DNA of 64,000 bases from UBA2336 sp046294915 (GTDB taxonomy: Bacteria; Bacteroidota; Bacteroidia; Cytophagales; Cyclobacteriaceae). The DNA lies in the NCBI GenBank assembly GCA_046294915.1, contig JBKBOE010000001.1, forward strand, positions 94,698 through 158,697. The letters are read 5' to 3'. Positions 8,550 to 16,795 of this stretch are shown piece by piece. The position numbers and the translations under genes were made by a program. Every line of letters begins with the position of its first letter. Position 1 is the first letter of the stretch. The notes under the pieces are model-generated. The model was not told the origin of the DNA. It saw only the letters and a list, made by a program, of their open reading frames with translations, and did not search any database.

Positions 8550-9523
8550 AGTACAAGTACAGACGATATATTTTTAAATGGACACCCGCACAGTTCCTTA
8601 TTGAGCGGATGAGGCGAATCCGGTTCAGGCGATGGGATAATGTTTCGCTGTACACGATTATTAAGCTGTTTACCCGTAACCTCATGCAGGATGAGATTGT
8701 GGGGCGTGCCAATGGTGTGGCGTTTAATTTTATCCTGGCCATTTTCCCGGCAGTAATTTTTCTCTTCACCCTTATTCCCTATGTTTCTTCGTTTGTTCCT
8801 GAAGTGAACACTGAGAGCATCATGGCTTTTCTGGAGCAATTGCTGCCGCCCAGCATGTTTGAGGTGATTGCTTCAACGGTCTTTGATATTGTGAGCAATC
8901 AGCGAGGCGGATTACTTACATTCGGCTTCTTGTTTTCGCTATACTTGGCCACCAATGGCATGATGGCACTGATGAGCGCGTTTAATGCCTGCTACAAAAC
9001 TGACGACAGAAGAGGAGTGATTAAAATGCGGCTGATTGCCACCGGGCTAACCATTAACCTGGCCGCAGTTATGTTTCTGGCAATCATTTTACTGGTAGTA
9101 GGCCAGTTGGTTCTTGATTATTTATTGAGCAACCTTAGTGAATTTGAGTGGATGAGTGACGTGAACGTGTACACATTACTTGTTCTTCGGTTTCTGGTGA
9201 TTTTCGTTGTCTTTTTTCTGGCCGTGTCAACCATTTATTATTTTGGTCCGGCTATTCATTATAATTGGCGGTTCTTTTCCATTGGCTCGTTCCTGGCAAC
9301 GCTCTTCATCCTGATCATTTCCTATGGATTTTCATTCTACATTACGCATTTTGGTACATACAACAAAGTGTATGGCTCCATTGGTGTACTCATTGCGTTA
9401 ATGATTTGGATACAACTTATTACAATTGTGTTGCTGGTAGGGTATGAATTAAATGCCAGCATTCACGATGCAGCCCGGATGCAGGCCCTTTGGCATGGCC
9501 GCAGATTTAAAAAAATGGAGTAA
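8546..9523 (+). CDS. YihY/BrkB-family inner-membrane protein
   Basis: A 325-residue polytopic membrane protein, once misannotated as RNase BN. It has a basic N-terminus (residues 1-35 rich in Arg/Lys), then the family segment DEIVGRANGVAFNFILAIFP and about six membrane helices, ending with GSIGVLIALMIWIQL and GYELNA. The family is implicated in envelope integrity or virulence in some bacteria, but no transport or enzymatic activity is firmly assigned. The ATG overlaps the thioesterase stop (ATGA). It is the last gene of the mltG run. Confidence 0.88.
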   Translation: MKYKYRRYIFKWTPAQFLIERMRRIRFRRWDNVSLYTIIKLFTRNLMQDEIVGRANGVAFNFILAIFPAVIFLFTLIPYVSSFVPEVNTESIMAFLEQLLPPSMFEVIASTVFDIVSNQRGGLLTFGFLFSLYLATNGMMALMSAFNACYKTDDRRGVIKMRLIATGLTINLAAVMFLAIILLVVGQLVLDYLLSNLSEFEWMSDVNVYTLLVLRFLVIFVVFFLAVSTIYYFGPAIHYNWRFFSIGSFLATLFILIISYGFSFYITHFGTYNKVYGSIGVLIALMIWIQLITIVLLVGYELNASIHDAARMQALWHGRRFKKME

Positions 9524-9531
9524 TTATACCC

Positions 9532-9545
9532 CGCTTTGCAAAGCG
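9532..9545. other. Perfect 14-bp palindrome between convergent genes
   Basis: CGCTTTGCAAAGCG sits between the convergent ends of the YihY and desaturase genes. It could form a tiny hairpin but no T-run follows on either strand, so a terminator role is uncertain. Confidence 0.25.
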
Positions 9546-9605
9546 ATTTACACTGCGTATCCGTATGGAAATCAGCCGTGTGGGAATGGTAATGGCCGGA
9601 TGGAC

Positions 9606-10712
9606 TCAGGCAACAACCATAGCAGGTCGTTTGCCTAATTTCTTAAGCAGGCGTGCATGCCCGGCCATAGCTCCCATAAACGTGGGAATGGTTTTATAGG
9701 GCAGGTTAAACTCCTGCGCGGTTTGCTCAACAATGGGTGCAATTTTCCGGTAGTGAACATGACACACATTAGGGAACAGGTGGTGTTCAATCTGAAAATT
9801 CAGTCCGCCCACATACCACGAAAGGATTTTATTGTTGTTGGCAAAATTGGTGGTGGTTCTTAGTTGGTGCACAGCCCAAGTAGTTTCCAGCACTCCGTTT
9901 TGATCAGGTTCCGGGTATTCTGTGCCGTCAACTACATGCGCAGGTTGAAAAATAATTGACAAAATAAATCCGGATACGGCATGCATGGCAACAAACCCGA
10001 TGAGCACTTGCCACCAGGCCACCGAAAGAAGTACAGCGGGCAAAACAATTATGTAGCCAATGTAAATAACCTTTGTGGCGATGAGTATAATCCACTCTTT
10101 TATGATGGATGCATTCTGTTTTTTTACCAATCCTTCACGTTGGTATTTTATTAGTCGTGCAAAGTCTTTTACAACAATCCACACTAATGTAAGTAGGCAA
10201 TATAAAAACCAGGCATAAATATGCTGATAACGATGGGCAGGACTCCATTTTGATTCAGGCGCCATGCGCATAACCCCGCGGGGGCTTATGTCTTCATCGG
10301 CATCGTGTACGTTCGTGTAGGTATGGTGCAGCACATTGTGCTGAATCTTCCAGTTGAACGCGTGGCCGCCAATCAGATTTAAAGAATAACCGATTAAAGT
10401 ATTGATCCATGGTTTTTTTGAATATGCACCATGATTGGCATCGTGCATAACCGATAAACCAATACCGGCCATTCCCAGGCCCATAACCATGTATAAAGAG
10501 ATAATCATCCACATATGGGTAACTATTCCGGAAATAATGAAGCCGTAAGGAACAAAGAACAACAGGTACATAAACACCGTTTTTATTACCATCTCGGTAT
10601 TGGCATTGCGACTGATGTTGTTGCTTTTAAAATATTGATTTACCCGTTGATTTAACGTAACAAAAAAATCTTGCTTTGTGTGAGGGAATTTTAAACTAGC
10701 CGCGCGGCTCAT
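9606..10712 (-). CDS. Membrane fatty acid (acyl-CoA/acyl-lipid) desaturase
   Basis: A 368-residue integral membrane di-iron desaturase that introduces a double bond into acyl chains, using oxygen and an external electron donor. The three histidine boxes are intact: HDANHG (first), HNVLHHTYTN (second) and QIEHHLFPNVCH (third). The QxxHH form of the third box is typical of front-end and linoleoyl-CoA-type desaturases, but there is no fused cytochrome b5 domain. Four or more membrane helices surround the boxes. It is transcribed alone, with a minus-7 box about 58 bp upstream. Regiospecificity cannot be read from sequence. Confidence 0.9.
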   Translation of the reverse strand: MSRAASLKFPHTKQDFFVTLNQRVNQYFKSNNISRNANTEMVIKTVFMYLLFFVPYGFIISGIVTHMWMIISLYMVMGLGMAGIGLSVMHDANHGAYSKKPWINTLIGYSLNLIGGHAFNWKIQHNVLHHTYTNVHDADEDISPRGVMRMAPESKWSPAHRYQHIYAWFLYCLLTLVWIVVKDFARLIKYQREGLVKKQNASIIKEWIILIATKVIYIGYIIVLPAVLLSVAWWQVLIGFVAMHAVSGFILSIIFQPAHVVDGTEYPEPDQNGVLETTWAVHQLRTTTNFANNNKILSWYVGGLNFQIEHHLFPNVCHVHYRKIAPIVEQTAQEFNLPYKTIPTFMGAMAGHARLLKKLGKRPAMVVA

Positions 10713-10769
10713 AGGTTAAGACTTTAAGTTTTGGAACTGAGGACGCGGAAAACCGCATCGACCATTCTT

Positions 10770-10777
10770 CAAAGGTA
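10770..10777 (-). promoter_or_regulatory. TAnnTTTG minus-7 box before the desaturase gene
   Basis: On the minus strand the sequence reads TACCTTTG, an exact minus-7 match located about 58 bp upstream of the desaturase ATG. Confidence 0.4.
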
Positions 10778-10884
10778 AGCAGATGGAAGAACTAAATGGA
10801 GTAATGGCTCATATTTATTAATGGCCTAACAAAGGTTAGTTGCAAGAATTATCCCTGCAACCTATTCACTTTGTAAAGTAAAGC

Positions 10885-11544
10885 TTAGGCCAGGTGAGCA
10901 ATTACGGTTTTACCGCCCGTGGTTTTATCGCCAATGCGTACCTGGATAATCGCATCTTCAGGAAGAAATATGTCAACGCGTGAGCCAAACTTGATAAATC
11001 CGAACTCAGCACCCTGTTCCAGTTTCTGGCCTTCATTCACATAGCACTTTATCCTGCGCGCAAGGGCCCCGGCAATTTGCCTTAACAGGATTTCAGTTCC
11101 GCTGTCTGTTTTCACAACCACAGTTGTTCGCTCGTTCTCCGAGCTCGACTTGGGGTGCCAGGCAACCAGGTATTTACCGGGATGATAGCGATAGTAGGAT
11201 ATGGTTCCGCCTGCTGGCATGCGGTTAACATGTACGTTTACGGGCGACATAAAAATAGACACCTGTTTACATCTGCGTTTCAGGTATTCGGGTTCCTCAG
11301 CTTCTTCAATTACCACCACTTTTCCATCGGCAGGAGCCAGAATGTGCCTGGGGTTTTTTTCAATGGTGACAGACGGAGAACGGAAAAACTGAAGGATGAG
11401 GAGGTAAAGAACAAGGCTTACTCCAATAACGATATTGCGCGTGATTTGCAGTTCGGGCAAAAAGTAATCGAACGCCCAGATGATGGACACCAAAACAATA
11501 AGTAGAACAAACAGAATGGTTCTTCCTTCCCTGTGGATAGTCAT
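10885..11544 (-). CDS. psd: Phosphatidylserine decarboxylase (short form)
   Basis: A 219-residue proenzyme that makes phosphatidylethanolamine from phosphatidylserine at the inner membrane. It has two N-terminal membrane helices (about 9-29 and 37-53), APADGKV with D72, SPVNVHVNRMP with H105, and the self-cleavage site FGSRVD (G187-S188) where the pyruvoyl group forms. This short form is common in Bacteroidota. It follows glutamate dehydrogenase by 12 bp on the same strand and lies downstream of cdsA, the step that supplies CDP-diacylglycerol. No phosphatidylserine synthase gene is in the window. Confidence 0.92.
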   Translation of the reverse strand: MTIHREGRTILFVLLIVLVSIIWAFDYFLPELQITRNIVIGVSLVLYLLILQFFRSPSVTIEKNPRHILAPADGKVVVIEEAEEPEYLKRRCKQVSIFMSPVNVHVNRMPAGGTISYYRYHPGKYLVAWHPKSSSENERTTVVVKTDSGTEILLRQIAGALARRIKCYVNEGQKLEQGAEFGFIKFGSRVDIFLPEDAIIQVRIGDKTTGGKTVIAHLA

Positions 11545-11556
11545 TGATTTGCCGGA

Positions 11557-12831
11557 TTAAAACCCTCCGCGGTACTTGTAGGTTTTGGCTACTTTATCAA
11601 TAGCCACCATGTAGGCGGCAATGCGCATAGAAACCTTGTAGTCAGTGGCGGTTTTATATACATTTTGAAAGGCATCTTTCATAATGCGGTCGCTTCTGCG
11701 GTTAACCCGTTCTGCTTCCCACTTGTAACCCAGCCGGTTTTGCACCCATTCAAAATATGAAACGGTTACACCGCCTGCATTGGCAAGAATGTCGGGAACA
11801 ACCGAAATGCCTTTTTCATAAATGATGTTGTCTGCTTTAGAGGAGGTTGGTCCGTTTGCACCTTCAACAATGAGTTTGGCTTTGATATGGGGTGCGTTTG
11901 CTGCGGTGATCACATCTTCGGTGGCTGCCGGTACCAGCACATCTACCGGAAGGGTTAGAATATCATCGCGGTTAATTTTCTCTCCACCGGTAAAACCCGT
12001 TAACGATCCTTTGTTGGCCTGGCTATGTTTAACAGCAGCCTCCACATCAATTCCTTTTTCATTGTAGTAAGCGGCAGACACATCGCTGATTGCCTGGACG
12101 ATCAGCCCCCTTTCGGCAAGCAACCGTGCGGCCCACGAGCCTACATTACCAAAACCCTGAACGGCACAGGTAGCTTTGTAGGGGTTGATCTTCATCTTTT
12201 CCATGGCCGCAAGCGCGCTAACCATAACACCACGACCGGTAGCTTCGGTGCGGCCAAGCGACCCGCCCAACACGAGTGGCTTGCCGGTAACTACGGCATT
12301 CACGGTCATGCCCTGCGTTTTGGAGTATTCGTCCATGAGCCACGCCATTTCCCGTGGGCCGGTGCCCATGTCGGGTGCGGGTATGTCACGATCAGGGCCA
12401 AAGATGTCAATCATGGCACTGGTGTAAGCACGCGTGAGGCGTTCAATTTCACCGGCTGACATTTCGCGCGGGTTGCAGGTGATACCGCCCTTTGCTCCAC
12501 CATACGGAATATCTACAACGGCACACTTCCAGGTCATCCAGGCTGCGAGAGCTTTCACTTCATCCAGGTTAACATGCGGATCATATCGAATACCTCCTTT
12601 TGAAGGCCCCAGAATGTTGGAGTGAACAACCCGGTATCCTTCAAACACCCGAATGCTGCCATCATCCATGGTAACAGGCAGTGAAACAATTACTTGTTTG
12701 GTGGGTGATTTCAACACATTGTAAACTTCTTCTTCGAGACCAAGTTTTTGGGAGGCTACATGGAATCTCGACATCATCGCCTCAAACGGGTTCTCCTTAT
12801 CGGTTAAAGGAGCGGGTTCAACGTATGCCAT
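11557..12831 (-). CDS. NAD(P)-dependent glutamate dehydrogenase (Glu/Leu/Phe/Val family)
   Basis: A 424-residue enzyme for reversible oxidative deamination of glutamate to 2-oxoglutarate. It shows the substrate-binding GPSKGGIRYDP, the catalytic-lysine region DIPYGGAKGGI, PAPDMGTG, the Rossmann segment VQGFGNVGSWAA and the C-terminal ANAGGVTVSYFEWVQN. Length fits the NAD-type catabolic enzymes of about 410-430 residues. It sits between cdsA and psd, and a minus-7 box lies about 60 bp upstream, so it probably has its own transcript. Cofactor preference is not decided. Confidence 0.93.
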   Translation of the reverse strand: MAYVEPAPLTDKENPFEAMMSRFHVASQKLGLEEEVYNVLKSPTKQVIVSLPVTMDDGSIRVFEGYRVVHSNILGPSKGGIRYDPHVNLDEVKALAAWMTWKCAVVDIPYGGAKGGITCNPREMSAGEIERLTRAYTSAMIDIFGPDRDIPAPDMGTGPREMAWLMDEYSKTQGMTVNAVVTGKPLVLGGSLGRTEATGRGVMVSALAAMEKMKINPYKATCAVQGFGNVGSWAARLLAERGLIVQAISDVSAAYYNEKGIDVEAAVKHSQANKGSLTGFTGGEKINRDDILTLPVDVLVPAATEDVITAANAPHIKAKLIVEGANGPTSSKADNIIYEKGISVVPDILANAGGVTVSYFEWVQNRLGYKWEAERVNRRSDRIMKDAFQNVYKTATDYKVSMRIAAYMVAIDKVAKTYKYRGGF

Positions 12832-12891
12832 AGGGGTTCAGAATTTTGATCAATAAAAATGAGTGTGTGAATACTCCTCAAATTCAGCGGG

Positions 12892-12899
12892 CAAAGATA
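12892..12899 (-). promoter_or_regulatory. TAnnTTTG minus-7 box before glutamate dehydrogenase
   Basis: The minus strand reads TATCTTTG, an exact minus-7 match about 61 bp upstream of the glutamate dehydrogenase ATG and just past the cdsA stop. Confidence 0.4.
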
Positions 12900-12935
12900 A
12901 ACAAATTCCGTACGACAGTTTTTAAGCAGGAGCGG

Positions 12936-13766
12936 TCAAAATACCTCCAGGTAAGCTGCAATAAAAGGAGCCGAAATCAGAAGGCCATCAAACCGGTCGA
13001 GAAAGCCGCCATGCCCGGGCAGGCTGGTGCCGGAGTCTTTAATTTCAATGCTGCGCTTTAACAGCGATTCGACCAGGTCACCAAATGTTCCGCCAATAAT
13101 GATAATGAGCCCGACAACGAGCCAATCCACAATGCCCAATGAAGTAAAATAGAGGCTTAACACAAAGGTCATAACGGAAGCCAGCAAAGCACCACCCCAG
13201 AAGCCTTCCCATGATTTCTTGGGGGAAATGCGTTCAAACAGCTTGTGTTTTCCGAACCGGGTTCCGGCAAAGAAGGCACCCGTGTCGCTGGCCCATAAGA
13301 TGAGCAGGCAGCCAAGGATAACTTCAAAGTTGTAATGGCCTCCTTCAAAGGCTGCATGGTTAAGCAGCGCAATGGGCACTGCTACATAAAAAATTCCGAG
13401 GAATGTGAACGCAATGTTGGTAAAGGGTTTCTTTTCGGATTTCTTATAGAGTTTAATCAGGTAGGTTATCGAAATAAACGGAAACAAAAGATAGTAATAC
13501 CGGTAAGAGAGTGTTTGTTGTTCAATGAGAAAAGAGAGCACGTAAACCGACATGCCGCTGATAACACCAATTGATTTCTGCGGAATCATGCCATCAATGC
13601 CGGCCAGTTTATAGAACTCAATCAAAGAGAAAAAGCAAATCACTCCGAAAACGGCAAAGTAGGTCCATGCATTCAGGGTTATACAGGTAATGATTACCCC
13701 GGCACCGATTACCCCGGTAATCAACCGCTGTGTAAGGTTGGTGTATTTGGAGAGCGGCTGCGTCAA
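12936..13766 (-). CDS. cdsA: Phosphatidate cytidylyltransferase
   Basis: A 276-residue polytopic membrane enzyme that makes CDP-diacylglycerol from phosphatidic acid and CTP. The CDP-DAG synthase signature is in the C-terminal half: ASDTGAFFAGTRFGKHKLFERISPKKSWEG, then GTFGDLVESLLKRSIEIKDSG and LPGHGGFLDRFDGL. Around eight membrane helices are visible. The start is a TTG overlapping the stop of the CPBP gene (TTGA), the only plausible start before the first helix, which suggests translational coupling. Confidence 0.93.
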   Translation of the reverse strand: MTQPLSKYTNLTQRLITGVIGAGVIITCITLNAWTYFAVFGVICFFSLIEFYKLAGIDGMIPQKSIGVISGMSVYVLSFLIEQQTLSYRYYYLLFPFISITYLIKLYKKSEKKPFTNIAFTFLGIFYVAVPIALLNHAAFEGGHYNFEVILGCLLILWASDTGAFFAGTRFGKHKLFERISPKKSWEGFWGGALLASVMTFVLSLYFTSLGIVDWLVVGLIIIIGGTFGDLVESLLKRSIEIKDSGTSLPGHGGFLDRFDGLLISAPFIAAYLEVF

Positions 13767-14692
13767 GTTGTTTGGTTTTTCGTTAGGTAAAGTTTTCTGA
13801 AATAATACAAAAGTCCAACTACAGCCAGGGTGCTGCTAAGCACAACCAAGAAAGGGGCTGAGTCATTGCTTTCAGGATCAATGGTTGAGATGCCTTTTTG
13901 ATATGCATAAATAAGACACAGTGTAAATCCGTTGTGAATAAAGTGAGCCGCCATAGGCACCAGCAGGTTGCCTGACCAGTGATACAGGTATCCGAACAAG
14001 GCCCCGAGCAGCATGCGTGGCACCAGGCCGAAAAACTGCATGTGAATGGCGCTGAATAAAAACGCTGAAACCCAGATGGCAAGATGAATACTTTTTGTTC
14101 CGCGGTTTATTTCGTTTTGAAGAAGGCCGCGAAATACAAATTCCTCACCGATGCCCGGAATTACAGCTACCACCACCAGCCCCAGAAAGAAATCATTAAC
14201 TGACGAAAACGTAGTGAGAAAGCGGGTGAGTTCCATTAATGAATTTTCCTGTTGGCGTGCCCATCGTTCAAAACTGCCCAGGAAATCCGGGAGCGTAAGA
14301 TTCATATTCCACTCAATTATTGGCGAGATGGTGATAGTAAAGCAGATACCGATGCCCATCAGCAACACGAAAAGCAAACCCGGATTGTTTTCTTTTCTGA
14401 AAAAGATACCAAAATCTTTGTGCTCAATAATTTTTAGATAAAGCAGGGGTAAAATAACCAGGCCGAATAATCCGGCCGTTCCCTGAACGATCATGAGTGC
14501 TGTAAAGAGTTTCGGATCGGGTTGTCCGGTTTGTATGGAAGTGATGTCGGTAAACAAGTCGCCTTCATAAAACGGAGAAGCGATCAGTAACCCCAGCGAT
14601 GGTCCCAGAAATATAAACCCGATGGCAACCACGGAAAGAATATAAAAAAGTGAAACGAAGGGGTGGCGGGTTGAAATATCCAAGTTGTTCAT
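13763..14692 (-). CDS. CPBP-family intramembrane metalloprotease
   Basis: A 309-residue polytopic membrane protein of the CAAX-protease/bacteriocin-processing (Abi, CPBP) family. The active-site motif GIGEEFVFRGLL places the two catalytic glutamates at 183-184 and Arg at 188. Later histidine motifs are AIHMQFFG and AHFIHNG. The frame extends 95 codons further upstream, but that part overlaps dusB antisense; the ATG at 14692 gives MNNLDIS just before the first helix. It is the first gene of a run with cdsA. The substrate is unknown. Confidence 0.88.
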   Translation of the reverse strand: MNNLDISTRHPFVSLFYILSVVAIGFIFLGPSLGLLIASPFYEGDLFTDITSIQTGQPDPKLFTALMIVQGTAGLFGLVILPLLYLKIIEHKDFGIFFRKENNPGLLFVLLMGIGICFTITISPIIEWNMNLTLPDFLGSFERWARQQENSLMELTRFLTTFSSVNDFFLGLVVVAVIPGIGEEFVFRGLLQNEINRGTKSIHLAIWVSAFLFSAIHMQFFGLVPRMLLGALFGYLYHWSGNLLVPMAAHFIHNGFTLCLIYAYQKGISTIDPESNDSAPFLVVLSSTLAVVGLLYYFRKLYLTKNQTT

Positions 14693-14737
14693 GCCTGCAA
14701 TGCTAATGCAAAATCTGCAAATCCTGTTAATAACCTT

Positions 14738-14745
14738 TACCTTTG
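14738..14745 (+). promoter_or_regulatory. TAnnTTTG minus-7 box before dusB
   Basis: TACCTTTG is an exact minus-7 match, 20 bp before the dusB ATG at 14766, inside the 73-bp divergent gap with the CPBP gene. Its position supports the chosen dusB start over the upstream TTG at 14685. Confidence 0.5.
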
Positions 14746-14765
14746 TGGCTTTTCCGGGCAGACGA

Positions 14766-15761
14766 ATGGTACGTATAGGATCGATTGAATTGGGTGAGTT
14801 TCCCTTATTGCTGGCTCCGATGGAGGATGTGAGCGATCCGCCTTTTCGTGCCGTTTGTAAAGCCAACGGGGCCGACCTGATGTACACCGAATTTGTATCA
14901 TCCGAAGGGCTTATCCGTGATGCGGTTAAGAGTAAACAGAAGCTTGACATTTTTGAATACGAGCGCCCCATTGGCATTCAGCTCTTCGGAAGTGATATCG
15001 GCCACATGGTGCAATCTGCCAAAATCGCAACAGCCGTTCAGCCCGACCTGATTGATATTAATTACGGTTGTCCGGTAAAGAACGTAGCCTGCCGCGGGGC
15101 CGGTGCCGCCTTGCTGCAGGATATACCCAAGATGGTGCAGATGACCGAGGCTGTGGTAAAAGCCACCCATCTTCCGGTAACGGTTAAAACCCGGCTGGGG
15201 TGGGATGAGAGCACCAAGAACATAGTGGAGGTTGCCGAGCGGCTTCAGGATGTTGGCGTGCAGGCATTAACGGTTCATGGCCGTACGCGTGTGCAGATGT
15301 ACAAAGGCCAGGCCGACTGGACCCTGATCGGGAAGCTAAAGGAAAATCCGCGACTCACAATTCCTGTGTTTGGAAATGGCGACATTGACTCTCCGGATAA
15401 GGCCCTCGACTATAAAAACCGCTATGGTGTTGATGGCCTTATGATCGGGCGGGCAGCCATCGGATATCCATGGATCTTTAATGAGATCAAACACTATATC
15501 CGGTTTGGAAAAAGGGTAATGCCTCCCGAAGTGGCCAAACGGGTGAGCGTGGCGCGCCAGCACCTTGAATTTTCTATCCGGTGGAAAGGAGAACGAACCG
15601 GAATATTTGAAATGCGCAGGCATTACACCAGCTACTTCAAAGGCTTGCCTGAGTTTAAGCCCTTTCGTACACGCCTGGTAAATGCGGTTGACGCGAGCGA
15701 ACTGTTTTCCATACTGGATGAAATCAACGAAGTATTTTCACCCCAACTGAACTATGTGTAG
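14766..15761 (+). CDS. dusB: tRNA-dihydrouridine synthase (DusB type)
   Basis: A 331-residue FMN-dependent TIM-barrel enzyme that reduces uridines in the tRNA D-loop. Conserved parts are LAPMEDVSDPPFR near the N-terminus, INYGCPVKNVACRGAGAALL with the catalytic Cys, VTVKTRLGW, LTVHGRTRVQMYKG, IPVFGNGDI and GVDGLMIGRAAIGYPW. The ATG at 14766 gives MVRIGSIEL, the usual family start, and a minus-7 box precedes it. The upstream TTG-started extension overlaps the divergent CPBP gene and was rejected. Confidence 0.93.
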   Translation: MVRIGSIELGEFPLLLAPMEDVSDPPFRAVCKANGADLMYTEFVSSEGLIRDAVKSKQKLDIFEYERPIGIQLFGSDIGHMVQSAKIATAVQPDLIDINYGCPVKNVACRGAGAALLQDIPKMVQMTEAVVKATHLPVTVKTRLGWDESTKNIVEVAERLQDVGVQALTVHGRTRVQMYKGQADWTLIGKLKENPRLTIPVFGNGDIDSPDKALDYKNRYGVDGLMIGRAAIGYPWIFNEIKHYIRFGKRVMPPEVAKRVSVARQHLEFSIRWKGERTGIFEMRRHYTSYFKGLPEFKPFRTRLVNAVDASELFSILDEINEVFSPQLNYV

Positions 15762-15829
15762 CCACAGCAATATCCGGGTTGCTCAAAGGTTTATACACCC
15801 GTTGTTTTACTGCATCAACCTGATGTACC

Positions 15830-16708
15830 ATGGGTGATAGCACACGGGGTACGGCCCTGTTTTTATTGATTGTTCTTTCGCTCATTTGGGGCACCTCCTT
15901 CATTCTGATAAAACAGGGGTTAAAAGTTTTTGATCCGGAAGAAGTAGGAGCACTGCGGGTTTCTGCTGCAGCCCTCTTTTTGTTACCGGCCGCTTTGAAC
16001 CGGTTAAAAAACCTGAGGCTGAAGCATTTCAGTAAACTTCTTCTTTCGGGAATGATGGGCATTTTTATACCGGCCTTTTTGTTTGCGGTTGCCCAAACCC
16101 GCATGGACAGCTCAGTAGCCGGTATTTTGAATACGCTCACGCCTATTTTCACCATGATCATCGGGGCAATGTTTTTTCAGCAGCGGTTTCGTCCCCTTGC
16201 TGTTTTTGGCATTGTACTCGGTTTTGCCGGAACATTTATGCTCATGCTTTCGCGGGTTGGCGGAAGAGTAGAGGGCATTAACCTCTATGCATTATTAATT
16301 GTGGGGGCCTGTATCCTGTACGGTTCCAACCTTAACTTCATCAAATTTAAAATTGCCGACCTTAGCCCGATGACCATTACCAGTGTTGCCCTGCTCATGT
16401 TGGGTCCGTTATCACTCGGCTACCTCTTTGGCTTTACCGGGTTCACCGAAAAGTTTGCTACGCACACTGGTGCGTGGACAGCTTTTGGATATACGGTTTT
16501 GCTGGGTATTATGAGCACAGCTACCGCCACCTTTTTGTTTAACCGGCTTGTAAAAATAAGCACACCTTTATTTGCCAGTTCAGTTACCTATGTAATGCCC
16601 ATTGTGGCTGTGATGTGGGGCGTGTTGGATGGCGAGCGGCTTTATCCGGGGCATTACATTGGCATGGCGGCCATCATCGGTGGTGTTTACCTGGCCAACC
16701 GCAAATAA
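15830..16708 (+). CDS. EamA/DMT-family transporter
   Basis: A 292-residue inner-membrane protein with ten predicted helices in two EamA repeats. Typical repeat landmarks are LSLIWGTSFILIKQGL at the start, and MDSSVAGILNTLTPIFTMIIG followed by GIVLGFAGTFML at the end of repeat one. The second repeat ends with SSVTYVMPIVAVMWGVLDGE. Family members export amino acids or other small metabolites; the substrate is not readable. It follows dusB by 68 bp and precedes purH by 87 bp on the same strand. Confidence 0.88.
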   Translation: MGDSTRGTALFLLIVLSLIWGTSFILIKQGLKVFDPEEVGALRVSAAALFLLPAALNRLKNLRLKHFSKLLLSGMMGIFIPAFLFAVAQTRMDSSVAGILNTLTPIFTMIIGAMFFQQRFRPLAVFGIVLGFAGTFMLMLSRVGGRVEGINLYALLIVGACILYGSNLNFIKFKIADLSPMTITSVALLMLGPLSLGYLFGFTGFTEKFATHTGAWTAFGYTVLLGIMSTATATFLFNRLVKISTPLFASSVTYVMPIVAVMWGVLDGERLYPGHYIGMAAIIGGVYLANRK

Positions 16709-16768
16709 GGATTATCCGTCCGGGTATGCCCTGCAAGCAAGTTGCTTGAACATTGCCCCATGAACGCA

Positions 16769-16776
16769 TACATTTG
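16769..16776 (+). promoter_or_regulatory. TAnnTTTG minus-7 box before purH
   Basis: TACATTTG lies 19 bp before the purH ATG, and a TTG 20 bp upstream of the box (16746-16748) could serve as the minus-33 element. Confidence 0.45.
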
Positions 16777-16795
16777 CGCCTTCATTACCTGAGCT

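Noticed and set aside
14693..14977. 95-codon upstream extension of the CPBP protease frame
   Set aside because: It overlaps the start of dusB antisense and has no family similarity; the ATG at 14692 is used.
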